A stretch of 45,474 nt of DNA from Flavobacterium sp. (GTDB lineage: Bacteria; Bacteroidota; Bacteroidia; Flavobacteriales; Flavobacteriaceae), in NCBI GenBank assembly GCA_012270005.1, contig JAAXJD010000224.1, positions 1 through 45,474 on the forward strand, given 5' to 3'. A program made the position numbers and the translations under genes. The notes beneath the pieces were generated by a model. The model ran no database searches. It was not told where the DNA came from and saw only the letters and a list, made by a program, of their open reading frames with translations. Shown here piece after piece: positions 15,883 to 23,208 of this stretch; within the stretch, counting starts at the first letter, position 1, and every line of letters begins with the position of its first letter.

Positions 15883-17552
15883 TACTCCTCCCCCCGCAAC
15901 ACCCCCGAAACATTCCAGGCGCTAAAACTACCGCCTTCGGGAGCACCCTGCGGAATTTGTACCCTTATGGTATGTGTACCGGCAGGCAAGTTGCCAAGGG
16001 GAATAAAATTAGGGTTGGTTACCGTACCCGGACACCAGTTGCTACGGCTGTAGTCTGATGACGAAAGGCCGTTATCAAAATTGCCCGATGCCGGGTTAAA
16101 CAAGCGGTAACTGCCGCAATCCTGTCGCCATGGTATAAACGCAAAGGCTTCCTTGCCATCCAGCGAAATGGTGTTCTTTTTCGGGATAAACTCATCGCCG
16201 TTCTCCCAACCGCCGTGGCCTGTGGTTATATAGCGTAGACGGGCATTCTTTAGCGGTTTACTTAGCGTAAAGGTTACTTCAAGCCCTTTATCATTATTAA
16301 ACATAGTGCTGTACCCCTGCCCTGCCATTTCCATAACATTTACCGTATCAAATAGCGGAATGGCCTTGGTAGCCTTATTGTACGTAAGCTCATCGGTATG
16401 CACGGTAAGCTCCAGGTTTACTTTATGTCCGCCCTTGTCGTAGTTACCTATAAACACCCCCACATACAGTTCCTTACCACTCAGGTACGGAATCAGCTCG
16501 CTAATATCCTGGCGGTACGGCACGGCATTGTGCCAGGTTTTCCCTTTTAGCTGAATGGTATTATACTGGCTGATGCCAAACGGCGTAAAAAAGCGCATGA
16601 GTTCCAGCAATGGTGTAAAACCCCCGGTACGTACCATGCCTACGTATTTTTCGCCGTTGCCATTTTCATAGACAGGTAGCGTATTGGCACCGTTAGTAAG
16701 TCCATCTAAAAACGACTGCTTTTGGTCTTGCGGAATTACAAAAACAGAGCCCGCACGGTCGTATGCATCACCTGCCGACTGTTCTGTAAGCTGGGCAAAC
16801 ACCTGGCTTCCGGCTTTAATTTCCGGAAATTTTATTTTGCGCAGCGCAATGGTTCCATTAGCAAAACGCAGTACGCTGTCGTTAGATTTAGAGGCGTCGC
16901 TGAAATTTATCTGCTGATCTGTAAACACCGGTATGGTTGTAAAGCGCGCTTTCCATATCTGGTCGCGGTAGCTTAGGTTATCGGCAAACTTGGCATTAGC
17001 GGGTAAAGCAACCGAAGCCGGCAGGCGTTTTAGCTTCTCTATTTTTGTGGCTGTAACTAAAAAGTTGTTGTTACGATTGGTTTCCAACACCAAACCAAGC
17101 TCCTGCCCCAGTACCGATGGCGCACCTTTTAGACCCAAATCATTTGTATACCAAAGCTCTATGGTATTACTATTGATTATGATTTTAGCTTTATGACAGG
17201 TGTAACCTAATATGGTTTTAGTATCGGGTAACAGCTCAAAAGTTTGCTTTTTTAGCGCAACGGTATCGTGCATGGCTACAAAACTCCCGGGCTTCAGTTC
17301 AGCAAACTGTGTGTAGGTTGCAGGGTGCTGCACCAAAACCTGTTCGGCTGGCAGGGCTGCTTTTTTATCTAATAGCTGTTGTGAGGTAACCAGTGTTTTC
17401 TCCTTATCCGAAAAAATAATTACCGGATTGGTTTCGTCTTGTACCTTGCCCAGATAGCTTTTCTGGTAGGTAACCTTAATGGCTGTTGGGGCTTTTTGGG
17501 CGTAAGCCATGCAACCTGCCGCGAGTGCCAGCAGGGTTATAAGCTGTTTCAT
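15882..17552 (-). CDS. Secreted GLPGLI-type protein with PNGase F-like domains
   Basis: This 556-residue protein has a signal peptide (about 1-18, LLALAAGCMAYAQ). Residues of about 20-190 resemble the GLPGLI family (ILGYTCHKAKIII, WYTNDLGLKGAPSVLGQELGLVLE). Residues of about 205-550 resemble the two eight-stranded domains of peptide-N-glycosidase F of flavobacteria. The best match is the C-terminal part: LRYITTGHGGWENGDEFIPK, WRQDCGSYRLFN and RSNWCPG resemble the PNGase F stretch with GWGH, the catalytic Glu206 region and AGWCPG. PNGase F cleaves the bond between Asn and N-glycans. Here the glutamate lies in GDEF rather than GCAEW, so activity is uncertain. It appears to be a single leftward gene. 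A PNGase F-related role in glycoprotein breakdown is inference. Confidence 0.82.
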   Translation of the reverse strand: MKQLITLLALAAGCMAYAQKAPTAIKVTYQKSYLGKVQDETNPVIIFSDKEKTLVTSQQLLDKKAALPAEQVLVQHPATYTQFAELKPGSFVAMHDTVALKKQTFELLPDTKTILGYTCHKAKIIINSNTIELWYTNDLGLKGAPSVLGQELGLVLETNRNNNFLVTATKIEKLKRLPASVALPANAKFADNLSYRDQIWKARFTTIPVFTDQQINFSDASKSNDSVLRFANGTIALRKIKFPEIKAGSQVFAQLTEQSAGDAYDRAGSVFVIPQDQKQSFLDGLTNGANTLPVYENGNGEKYVGMVRTGGFTPLLELMRFFTPFGISQYNTIQLKGKTWHNAVPYRQDISELIPYLSGKELYVGVFIGNYDKGGHKVNLELTVHTDELTYNKATKAIPLFDTVNVMEMAGQGYSTMFNNDKGLEVTFTLSKPLKNARLRYITTGHGGWENGDEFIPKKNTISLDGKEAFAFIPWRQDCGSYRLFNPASGNFDNGLSSSDYSRSNWCPGTVTNPNFIPLGNLPAGTHTIRVQIPQGAPEGGSFSAWNVSGVLRGEE

Positions 17553-17653
17553 TTGTATGTTGTGTTAGGCGGGCTAATTTCGTGAATTTTATTTTTTTGC
17601 GTACTGTATTTTTTAAGGGAGCTGTTTCTGCTGCGTTATCTTTTATCTGCATA

Positions 17654-17693
17654 CAACCACAAACTATAAACCCTAAACAACAAACTACAAACC
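17654..17693. repeat. ACAAACTA/TAAACC-type short repeats
   Basis: The spacer between the PNGase F-like gene and tkt contains the A/C-rich phrases ACAAACTATAAACCCTAAAC and ACAAACTACAAACC. The reverse complement of the 21300-21328 spacer belongs to the same phrase family. Confidence 0.55.
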
Positions 17694-17764
17694 AATTACT
17701 TACAAAAGTGTAAATAAAACACTTACAACTAAAAGATTTTCAGCCGGTTAAACCCACGAAATTG

Positions 17765-17795
17765 TTTGCCAAAGCCGAAAATACAGCTACCTTTG
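17765..17795 (+). promoter_or_regulatory. Promoter of the split transketolase genes
   Basis: TTTG at 17765-17768 (-33) is followed after 19 bases by TACCTTTG at 17788-17795 (-7), a full match to the Bacteroidota promoter TTTG-N19-TAnnTTTG. The ATG is 24 bases further on. Confidence 0.75.
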
Positions 17796-17818
17796 CAACG
17801 GAAATTTTAATCTGACAA

Positions 17819-18667
17819 ATGAAACCTAACACACAACAACTAAACGATTTAACCGTACAGGTAAGGCGCGATATTCTGCGCATGGTACACGCCGTAAACA
17901 GCGGCCACCCGGGCGGATCTCTGGGCTGCGCCGAATTTTTGGTAAGCCTGTACCAAAGCATTATGGACCGAAAAGACGGTTGGGATATGGACGGCAAGGA
18001 TGAAGACATCTTCATTCTTAGTAACGGACACATATCGCCTGTATTTTACAGCGTACTGGCACGCAGCGGGTACTTCCCTGTAAGCGAACTGGCTACCTTT
18101 CGCCTGTTAAACTCAAGGCTTCAGGGTCACCCTACCACGCACGAAGGGCTTCCGGGCGTACGCGTGGCATCGGGCTCACTGGGCCAGGGAATGAGCGTAG
18201 CCGTAGGCGCCGCCCAAACCAAAAAACTAAATAAAGACAACCATATTGTGTATACCCTGCATGGCGATGGCGAGCTACAGGAAGGACAAAACTGGGAAGC
18301 TATTATGTATGCCGCAGCGTACAAAGTAGACAACCTTATTGCCACTGTAGACCTAAACGGTAAACAGATAGACGGCCCTACCGACGAGGTACTGCCTATG
18401 GGCAGCATAGGTGCTAAGTTTGCAGCCTTCGGGTGGGACGTTGTAGAAATTGCACAAGGCAACAACATTGATGCTATCCTTACCGGCATGGCCGATGCTA
18501 AGGCTAAAGCCTTTAACGGCAAGCCGGTAGTAGTGCTGCTGCGTACCGAAATGGGTAACGGTGTAGATTTTATGATGCATACCCACGCATGGCACGGTAA
18601 AGCACCAAACGATGCGCAGCTGGAAAGTGCTCTTACACAAAACGCCGAAACATTAGGGGATTATTAA
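17819..18667 (+). CDS. Transketolase, N-terminal (thiamine diphosphate-binding) subunit
   Basis: This 282-residue protein corresponds to the first third of a normal transketolase, the pyrophosphate-binding domain. It contains HAVNSGHPGGSLGCAEF near the start, the RLQGHPTTHEGLPGV loop, SGSLGQGMSVAVGAA, and the thiamine diphosphate motif GDGELQEGQNWEA with the downstream Asn of ATVDLNGKQIDGP. Transketolase moves two-carbon units in the non-oxidative pentose phosphate pathway. The remaining domains are encoded by the next gene, 103 bases downstream. Both proteins are complete at domain borders, so this is a two-subunit enzyme and not a broken gene. The TTTG-N19-TACCTTTG promoter lies directly upstream. 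Confidence 0.93.
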   Translation: MKPNTQQLNDLTVQVRRDILRMVHAVNSGHPGGSLGCAEFLVSLYQSIMDRKDGWDMDGKDEDIFILSNGHISPVFYSVLARSGYFPVSELATFRLLNSRLQGHPTTHEGLPGVRVASGSLGQGMSVAVGAAQTKKLNKDNHIVYTLHGDGELQEGQNWEAIMYAAAYKVDNLIATVDLNGKQIDGPTDEVLPMGSIGAKFAAFGWDVVEIAQGNNIDAILTGMADAKAKAFNGKPVVVLLRTEMGNGVDFMMHTHAWHGKAPNDAQLESALTQNAETLGDY

Positions 18668-18770
18668 TTTATTTAAAGATTGAAAAATTTAATAATTGAA
18701 AAATTCAGTGCGACATAGCACACCCGAATTTTTAAATCTTTTCAATATTTAAATTTTCAAATTAAAAGTC
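18668..18770. repeat. AT-rich inverted repeat between the two transketolase genes
   Basis: The left half (AAAGATTGAAAAATTTAATA and on) is an imperfect inverted copy of the right half (TTTAAATCTTTTCAATATTT and on). The centre is AAAAATTCAGTGC, then GACATA, then GCAC, with GAATTTTT further right, so an arm pair AAAAATTC/GAATTTTT and GTGC/GCAC is visible. It could form a long hairpin in the intercistronic mRNA. There is no clear promoter box inside it. Confidence 0.65.
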
Positions 18771-19724
18771 ATGAAAAAATATACCAATACAGGAAGTAAA
18801 GATACCCGTTCGGGATTTGGCGCAGGCCTTACCGAACTTGGGCAAACCAATGAAAATGTGGTAGCCTTGTGTGCCGACCTTATCGGCTCGCTAAAAATGG
18901 ACGATTTTAAAAAGAACCACCCTGAACGTTTCTTTCAGGTGGGTATAGCCGAGGCCAACATGATAGGCATGGCGGCAGGTATGACCCTGGGCGGCAAGAT
19001 ACCGTTTACCGGCACGTTTGCCAACTTTTCTACAGGTCGCGTATACGACCAGATTCGCCAGAGTGTAGCCTATTCAGATAAAAACGTAAAAATATGTGCC
19101 AGCCACGCGGGTCTTACCCTGGGCGAAGATGGCGCTACCCACCAGATACTGGAAGACATAGGCCTTATGAAAATGCTTCCGGGCATGACGGTTATTAATA
19201 CCTGCGACTATGCACAGACCAAAGCCGCTACCCTTGCCATAGCCGAACACCACGGCCCGGTATACCTGCGTTTTGGCCGCCCTGTGGTGCCAAACTTTAC
19301 CGGCGAACTGGAGTTTGTTATTGGTAAAGCTATCTTTCTAAACGAAGGTACTGATGTTACCATTGTAGCTACAGGCCACCTGGTATGGGAGGCACTGGTT
19401 GCTGCCGAGGCACTGGAGGCTAAAGGCATTTCTGCAGAGGTGATTAACATACACACCATAAAGCCCCTGGATGAGGAAGCTATCCTAAAATCAGTAGGTA
19501 AAACCGGCTGTGTGGTTACCGCCGAGGAGCATAATATACTGGGCGGACTTGGCGAAAGCGTGGCGCGTGTACTGTCGCTTAACCACCCTGCACCGCAGGA
19601 GTTTGTAGCCGTACAAGACAGCTTTGGCGAAAGCGGTACCCCCGAACAGCTTATGGACAAATACGGACTTAACAGCGAGGCTATTGTTGCCGCTGCTGAA
19701 AAAGCAATTTCAAGGAAGAATTAA
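18771..19724 (+). CDS. Transketolase, C-terminal (pyrimidine-binding and C-terminal domain) subunit
   Basis: This 317-residue protein supplies the remaining two transketolase domains. It begins with the pyrimidine-binding domain (SGFGAGLTELGQTNENVVALCADL) and has the activating glutamate in FFQVGIAEANMIGMAAGM near residue 60, with GTFANFSTGRVYDQIRQSVAYS and SHAGLTLGEDGATHQILEDI after it. The C-terminal domain follows (ATGHLVWEALVAAEALEAKG, AEEHNILGGLGESVARVL). It would assemble with the product of the upstream gene into an active enzyme. It lies in the same direction with no promoter of its own in sight and a clear terminator after it, so the pair is probably one operon. Confidence 0.93.
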   Translation: MKKYTNTGSKDTRSGFGAGLTELGQTNENVVALCADLIGSLKMDDFKKNHPERFFQVGIAEANMIGMAAGMTLGGKIPFTGTFANFSTGRVYDQIRQSVAYSDKNVKICASHAGLTLGEDGATHQILEDIGLMKMLPGMTVINTCDYAQTKAATLAIAEHHGPVYLRFGRPVVPNFTGELEFVIGKAIFLNEGTDVTIVATGHLVWEALVAAEALEAKGISAEVINIHTIKPLDEEAILKSVGKTGCVVTAEEHNILGGLGESVARVLSLNHPAPQEFVAVQDSFGESGTPEQLMDKYGLNSEAIVAAAEKAISRKN

Positions 19725-19748
19725 TTTGAGTTTTTCTGATATAAAGAG

Positions 19749-19776
19749 TCCCGAAGTGAAAGCTTCGGGATTTTTT
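19749..19776 (+). terminator. Rho-independent terminator of the transketolase operon
   Basis: TCCCGAAG (19749-19756) pairs with CTTCGGGA (19763-19770) and six Ts follow. Confidence 0.9.
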
Positions 19777-19837
19777 AGTTTTTTTGTAAAGCCACGAATT
19801 ACACGAATTTCTCTAATTTTAGCGAAAATCAACTTCT

Positions 19838-20737
19838 ATGGATTCTTTTTTTAATTTTCAAATTGGAAAATTTGCGGAAGCAGCGAAACCTACATGGTTC
19901 GATTGGCTTTCATTCTCATTTAATCTAGTTGCAATTATAAGCGGATATATAATCGCAAGGATAATGTTTAGAAAAGAAATCAATCATCAAAAAGAACAGA
20001 ACAAACAATTAATTGAATCAGAGTCCGAAATCTTCAGGATAAGTTTGGGAGAGCTTAAAAAAGCTTGTAATAATCAAGCAACTAAAATTGAAGGATATAT
20101 AGAAAGACAGGACTTTATATTGGAGATCGACCAAGGAGTAAATGTAGACTTTCTAAAGTTTTTTGATATAAAAAATTTATATGAGAAAATTGGTTTTAAA
20201 AATCAAGAACACATAACACAGCTAAACGAATTATTATCATCACTATATACTTTAAATGATTTTGGAAGAGCATTAACAAATGAATTAAGAACATATATTG
20301 ACAAATATAATTCTCATGAAAAGAACTTTTATATCTACAGAAAAGTTCTTTACACCGAGTATTTTTATTTATTAAGCTCCCGTGGTTACGAAATAACTGG
20401 AAATGCAATAAATATACCCGTTACTGATGACCTAATGATATCATATAGCAGATTAAGAGATAAAATTTTTCAAAATCCAGATATCATATTTAATAATGAA
20501 CTTAAAAGTAGAGAGGTATTACTCTATGAAGTTATTATCCCTCTAAGTCATAAGTCATCTGAATTTATCCCTGGTAACCCGGATGCTATAAAAATTAATG
20601 ATCTGTTAAATCAAGTTAATTCAGCTTTCACTGACATGGTTAAATTAACTGATTCACATTTTAGATCGATTCAGAGTTACAAACAAAAATTAGAAACTCT
20701 ATCTTGGAAAATACATTTATTTTTAGCAATATCATAA
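19838..20737 (+). CDS. AT-rich hypothetical single-span membrane protein
   Basis: This 299-residue protein is not recognised. One clear transmembrane segment lies near residues 22-42 (WLSFSFNLVAIISGYIIARI). It is followed by a charged, probably coiled-coil helix (FRKEINHQKEQNKQLIESES) and a long Ile/Leu/Asn/Lys-rich cytoplasmic part. The C-terminal end (LSWKIHLFLAIS) is mildly hydrophobic. Base composition and codons (AAA, TTA, ATA, AAT) are far more AT-rich than those of the neighbours, which suggests horizontal transfer. A near-consensus -7 box TAATTTTA lies at 19814-19821. The stop is only 4 bases before the Crp/Fnr gene, so the regulator may be co-transcribed with it. No catalytic motif was seen. 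Confidence 0.8.
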   Translation: MDSFFNFQIGKFAEAAKPTWFDWLSFSFNLVAIISGYIIARIMFRKEINHQKEQNKQLIESESEIFRISLGELKKACNNQATKIEGYIERQDFILEIDQGVNVDFLKFFDIKNLYEKIGFKNQEHITQLNELLSSLYTLNDFGRALTNELRTYIDKYNSHEKNFYIYRKVLYTEYFYLLSSRGYEITGNAINIPVTDDLMISYSRLRDKIFQNPDIIFNNELKSREVLLYEVIIPLSHKSSEFIPGNPDAIKINDLLNQVNSAFTDMVKLTDSHFRSIQSYKQKLETLSWKIHLFLAIS

Positions 20738-20741
20738 AACA

Positions 20742-21299
20742 ATGCACCCACTAAGCTCCCATATAGAAAAAATCACCCCGCTTACCGATGCGGAGTTTGA
20801 TTACATATTGTCGCATTTCACCCCCCGGAAGTTAAAGAAACACCAGTTCCTGGTACAGGCGGGCATGGCGGTAGAGTGCGATTATTTTGTAATAAGCGGA
20901 CTGGTAAAAGCCTACTTTACATCTGAAGACGGTAAGCAGCACATACTGCAATTTGGCATGGAAGACTGGTGGATAACCGATTTTCAGGCGTATTTTAATG
21001 GTACTGCCGCCACACTCGACATCGACTGCATAGAAGACACCGAAGTGCTGTGCCTGCCACTGGTTAACCGCGAAAAACTGTGCGCCGACCTCCATAAGAT
21101 AGAACACTTTTTCCGCAAAAAAAGTAACGGCGGCTATGTAGCACTGCAACGTCGCATACTTTCGCTTATGAACAACAGCGCTAAAGAACGCTACGAAGCG
21201 CTTTTGGCACAATACCCCACCCTTTTTCAGCGTGTGCCAAAAACGCTTATTGCCTCTTACCTGGGTGTATCCCGCGAAACACTCAGCAGGCTGTCGTAG
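20742..21299 (+). CDS. Crp/Fnr-family transcriptional regulator
   Basis: This 185-residue protein has an N-terminal cyclic nucleotide-binding-type beta roll (LKKHQFLVQAGMAVECDYFVISGLVKAYF, GKQHILQFGMEDWWITDF). It lacks the full set of cAMP-binding residues typical of E. coli CRP, so the ligand is unknown. A dimerisation helix follows, and a C-terminal winged helix-turn-helix ends in VPKTLIASYLGVSRETLSRLS. The protein stops right after the recognition helix, somewhat earlier than many relatives. It lacks the Cys cluster of FNR oxygen sensors. A perfect Crp-type palindrome lies in the spacer just downstream, before the secreted DJ-1/PfpI gene, so control of that gene is likely (inference). Confidence 0.9.
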   Translation: MHPLSSHIEKITPLTDAEFDYILSHFTPRKLKKHQFLVQAGMAVECDYFVISGLVKAYFTSEDGKQHILQFGMEDWWITDFQAYFNGTAATLDIDCIEDTEVLCLPLVNREKLCADLHKIEHFFRKKSNGGYVALQRRILSLMNNSAKERYEALLAQYPTLFQRVPKTLIASYLGVSRETLSRLS

Positions 21300-21387
21300 T
21301 TTGTAGTTTAGTGTTTATGGTTTGTAGTTCCCTGAGTTATGTACAATAATCCGATCACCAAATCACCAAATCACCAAATTCACAAAT
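21300..21387. repeat. Short tandem phrases including three ATCACCAA units
   Basis: TTTGTAGTTTAGTG and ATGGTTTGTAGTT lie at 21300-21328. ATCACCAA occurs three times in a row near 21354-21379, followed by a variant ATTCACAAA. This belongs to the spacer-specific repeat type. Confidence 0.6.
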
Positions 21388-21396
21388 AACCCTCCC

Positions 21397-21412
21397 TGTG
21401 ACTTACATCACA
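21397..21412. promoter_or_regulatory. Crp-type operator before the DJ-1/PfpI gene
   Basis: TGTGA-CTTACA-TCACA is a perfect TGTGA-N6-TCACA palindrome, identical in half-sites to the E. coli CRP consensus. A third half-site TGTGA follows after 7 bases (21420-21424). The palindrome centre is about 60 bases upstream of the expected transcription start behind the TATCTTTG box, a spacing used for class I activation. The gene just upstream encodes a Crp/Fnr-family protein. Confidence 0.6.
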
Positions 21413-21457
21413 CTAAAGTTGTGATTTCCCTCCTTTACCCCCGGCGCACTGTTGCGG

Positions 21458-21465
21458 TATCTTTG
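21458..21465 (+). promoter_or_regulatory. Promoter -7 element of the DJ-1/PfpI gene
   Basis: TATCTTTG matches TAnnTTTG, 28 bases before the ATG. There is no TTG at the usual -33 distance, which fits activator dependence. Confidence 0.65.
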
Positions 21466-21492
21466 CCATATAACTTTTAAGTAGTACTATAA

Positions 21493-22275
21493 ATGAAATC
21501 AAGTAAAGTAATGCGTGGCCTTGCGGTGGCATTTGGGTTAGTTTTTACGCTAATCAGCACATCGGCTCAGGCTCAGGTAAAAACAAAAAAGAACATGAAA
21601 AAAATACTGTTTGTGGTAACAAGCCACGATAAAAAAGGAAGCACCGGGCAGCCTACAGGCTATTACCTTAGCGAAGTTTCACACCCGTGGGATGTACTGG
21701 TAAACGCAGGTTACGAAATAGACTTTGTAAGTCCGCTTGGTGGCAACGCACCCGTAGACGGCTTTAACCTGGAAGACCCTATTAATAAAAAGTTTTGGGA
21801 AAACGCTGTGTATCATAAAAAGATAGAAAACACCCTGAAACCAAGCCAGGTTAACCCTAACGACTACGTGGCCATACACTACGCAGGCGGGCATGGTGCC
21901 ATGTGGGATTTACCCCAAAACAAAGAAATTGCTGCCATAGCTGCAAAAATATACGAAAACAACGGTGTGGTTAGCGCGGTGTGCCACGGCCCAGCCGGAC
22001 TGGTAGACATAAAGCTAAGCAATGGTAAATACCTTATAGACGGTAAAAAAGTAAACGGTTTTACTAATGAGGAGGAAGTAGCTGTAGGCCTAGAGAAAGT
22101 AGTGCCGTTTCTACTAGAAGACAAAATGATAGAACGTGGTGGTATTTTTGAAAAATCAGGTTTATGGCAGGAGCACGCCGTAGCCGATAAAAGGGTGGTT
22201 ACAGGCCAAAACCCGCAATCTGCGCACGCAGTAGGCGTAGCGGTACTTAAAGAGCTAAAAGCCCTTAAAAAGTAA
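21493..22275 (+). CDS. Secreted DJ-1/PfpI-family protein (class I glutamine amidotransferase-like, Hsp31-type)
   Basis: This 260-residue protein has a signal peptide (about 1-28, VFTLISTSAQAQ) and a DJ-1/PfpI domain. The domain begins KKILFVVTSHDKKGSTGQPTG and has the HPWDVLVNAGYEIDFVSPLGG segment. The nucleophile elbow VVSAVCHGPAGLV carries the reactive cysteine next to a His, with the Glu of GYYLSEVSHPW upstream. This set is typical of Hsp31-like chaperone/glyoxalase III and related stress proteins. Periplasmic export is unusual for the family but is supported by the signal peptide. A Crp-type palindrome and a TATCTTTG box precede it and a strong terminator follows, so it is a single-gene unit that may answer to the neighbouring Crp/Fnr regulator. 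Confidence 0.9.
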   Translation: MKSSKVMRGLAVAFGLVFTLISTSAQAQVKTKKNMKKILFVVTSHDKKGSTGQPTGYYLSEVSHPWDVLVNAGYEIDFVSPLGGNAPVDGFNLEDPINKKFWENAVYHKKIENTLKPSQVNPNDYVAIHYAGGHGAMWDLPQNKEIAAIAAKIYENNGVVSAVCHGPAGLVDIKLSNGKYLIDGKKVNGFTNEEEVAVGLEKVVPFLLEDKMIERGGIFEKSGLWQEHAVADKRVVTGQNPQSAHAVGVAVLKELKALKK

Positions 22276-22305
22276 TTGCTTACGCTGACCTATATATACA
22301 TGATG

Positions 22306-22341
22306 CACCAGATGGAGTTATTTCATCTGGTGTTTTTTTTT
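22306..22341 (+). terminator. Rho-independent terminator of the DJ-1/PfpI gene
   Basis: CACCAGATG (22306-22314) pairs with CATCTGGTG (22324-22332), then about ten Ts. Confidence 0.9.
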
Positions 22342-22396
22342 TGCAATGACCGAACACGGCTGTTGTTTTATTGAGTTACAAAGACAGGTATAAAAC

Positions 22397-22430
22397 AAAA
22401 AAGCTCCAAATCTTTCGATTTAGAGCTTTT
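22397..22430 (-). terminator. Terminator of the tRNA-Arg gene
   Basis: Reading leftward, AGCTCTAAATC, a GAAA tetraloop and GATTTGGAGCT form a stem (plus-strand arms 22402-22412 and 22417-22427), followed by a T run. Confidence 0.85.
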
Positions 22431-22436
22431 AATGTG

Positions 22437-22510
22437 TGACACCGACAGGATTCAAACCTGTAACCTTCTGAGCCGTAATCAGATGCGCTATTCAGTTGCG
22501 CCACGGTGCC
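22437..22510 (-). tRNA. tRNA-Arg (anticodon ACG)
   Basis: The reverse strand folds as a standard 74-base tRNA. The acceptor GGCACCG pairs with CGGTGTC (one G-U), followed by discriminator A; CCA is not encoded. The D arm is GTGGCGCAACTGAATAGCGC. The anticodon stem TCTGA/TCAGA carries the loop TTACGGC, giving anticodon ACG, which reads CGN arginine codons after A34 is changed to inosine. The T arm contains GGTTTGAATCC. It has its own promoter and terminator. Confidence 0.95.
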
Positions 22511-22556
22511 TTTTTGCTTCTCTAGCACTAAGTATTTTAGTACCTGATTGCGGGTG

Positions 22557-22586
22557 CAAATATAGATAAGATTTCTTAAATTGCAA
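22557..22586 (-). promoter_or_regulatory. Promoter of the tRNA-Arg gene
   Basis: On the minus strand, TTG (plus 22584-22586) and TATATTTG (plus 22557-22564) are spaced by 19 bases, a full Bacteroidota promoter. It lies in the short spacer shared with the divergent apt gene. Confidence 0.7.
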
Positions 22587-22614
22587 GCACTAATATGCAA
22601 TATTTTTCAAAAAA

Positions 22615-23127
22615 ATGAATCTTACTTCTTATATCCGTGACATTCAGGATTTTCCAAAACAAGGAATTATTTTTAAAGATATAACACCGCTGCTGGCAAA
22701 CCCCACTGCGGTAAACGAATGCCTGCAACAACTGCTGCAAAACCTTAACGGACAAAAAATAGACAAGGTAGTAGGTGCCGAAAGCCGCGGCTTTTTCTTC
22801 GGAACGATGCTGGCGCATGAGCTTAACGCAGGGTTTGTACCCGTGCGTAAGCCCGGAAAACTACCCTATAGCACCCTTAAAGCCACGTATGAGCTTGAGT
22901 ATGGCACAGATACCCTTGAGGTGCATACAGACGCTATAAAGCCCGGAGAACACGTTTTAATACATGACGACGTACTGGCTACCGGCGGCACTGCAAAAGC
23001 CGTTTGCGAGCTGGTAGAACGCCTGGGCGGGGTGATTGTGCAGTGTAACTTCCTTATGGAACTATCGTTTCTTAACGGGCGCGAAAAACTGGCACCTCAT
23101 CCGGTATTTGCACCGCTGGTGTACTAA
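22615..23127 (+). CDS. apt: Adenine phosphoribosyltransferase
   Basis: This 170-residue enzyme salvages adenine to AMP using PRPP. It has the APT N-terminus (IRDIQDFPKQGIIFKDITPLL), the GAESRGFFFG loop, the RKPGKLPYSTLKATYELEYG flexible loop with its conserved YELEYG, and the PRPP-binding motif VLIHDDVLATGGTAKAV near residues 117-133. The length is normal. It is a single gene, divergent from tRNA-Arg, and shares a strong convergent terminator with the gene downstream. Confidence 0.97.
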   Translation: MNLTSYIRDIQDFPKQGIIFKDITPLLANPTAVNECLQQLLQNLNGQKIDKVVGAESRGFFFGTMLAHELNAGFVPVRKPGKLPYSTLKATYELEYGTDTLEVHTDAIKPGEHVLIHDDVLATGGTAKAVCELVERLGGVIVQCNFLMELSFLNGREKLAPHPVFAPLVY

Positions 23128-23144
23128 TTGCTTCTTAGGTATAT

Positions 23145-23192
23145 AAAAAATGGAATCCCGGAGCGGTTTACTGCTCCGGGATTCCATTTTTT
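23145..23192. terminator. Strong bidirectional terminator between apt and the BNR lipoprotein gene
   Basis: A perfect 20-bp stem (arms 23145-23164 and 23173-23192) encloses an 8-nt loop. The arms end in A6 and T6, so it works for both converging genes. Confidence 0.95.
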
Positions 23193-23208
23193 CAATTTTC
23201 CCGATTGC

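Noticed and set aside
19208..19660. 150-codon leftward ORF inside the C-terminal transketolase gene
   Set aside because: Antisense shadow of high-GC codons; Ser/Pro/Thr-rich with no supporting signals.
17819..19724. Frameshifted transketolase pseudogene
   Set aside because: The two genes end and start at domain borders, have a 103-base gap and intact motifs; a two-subunit transketolase is the simpler reading.
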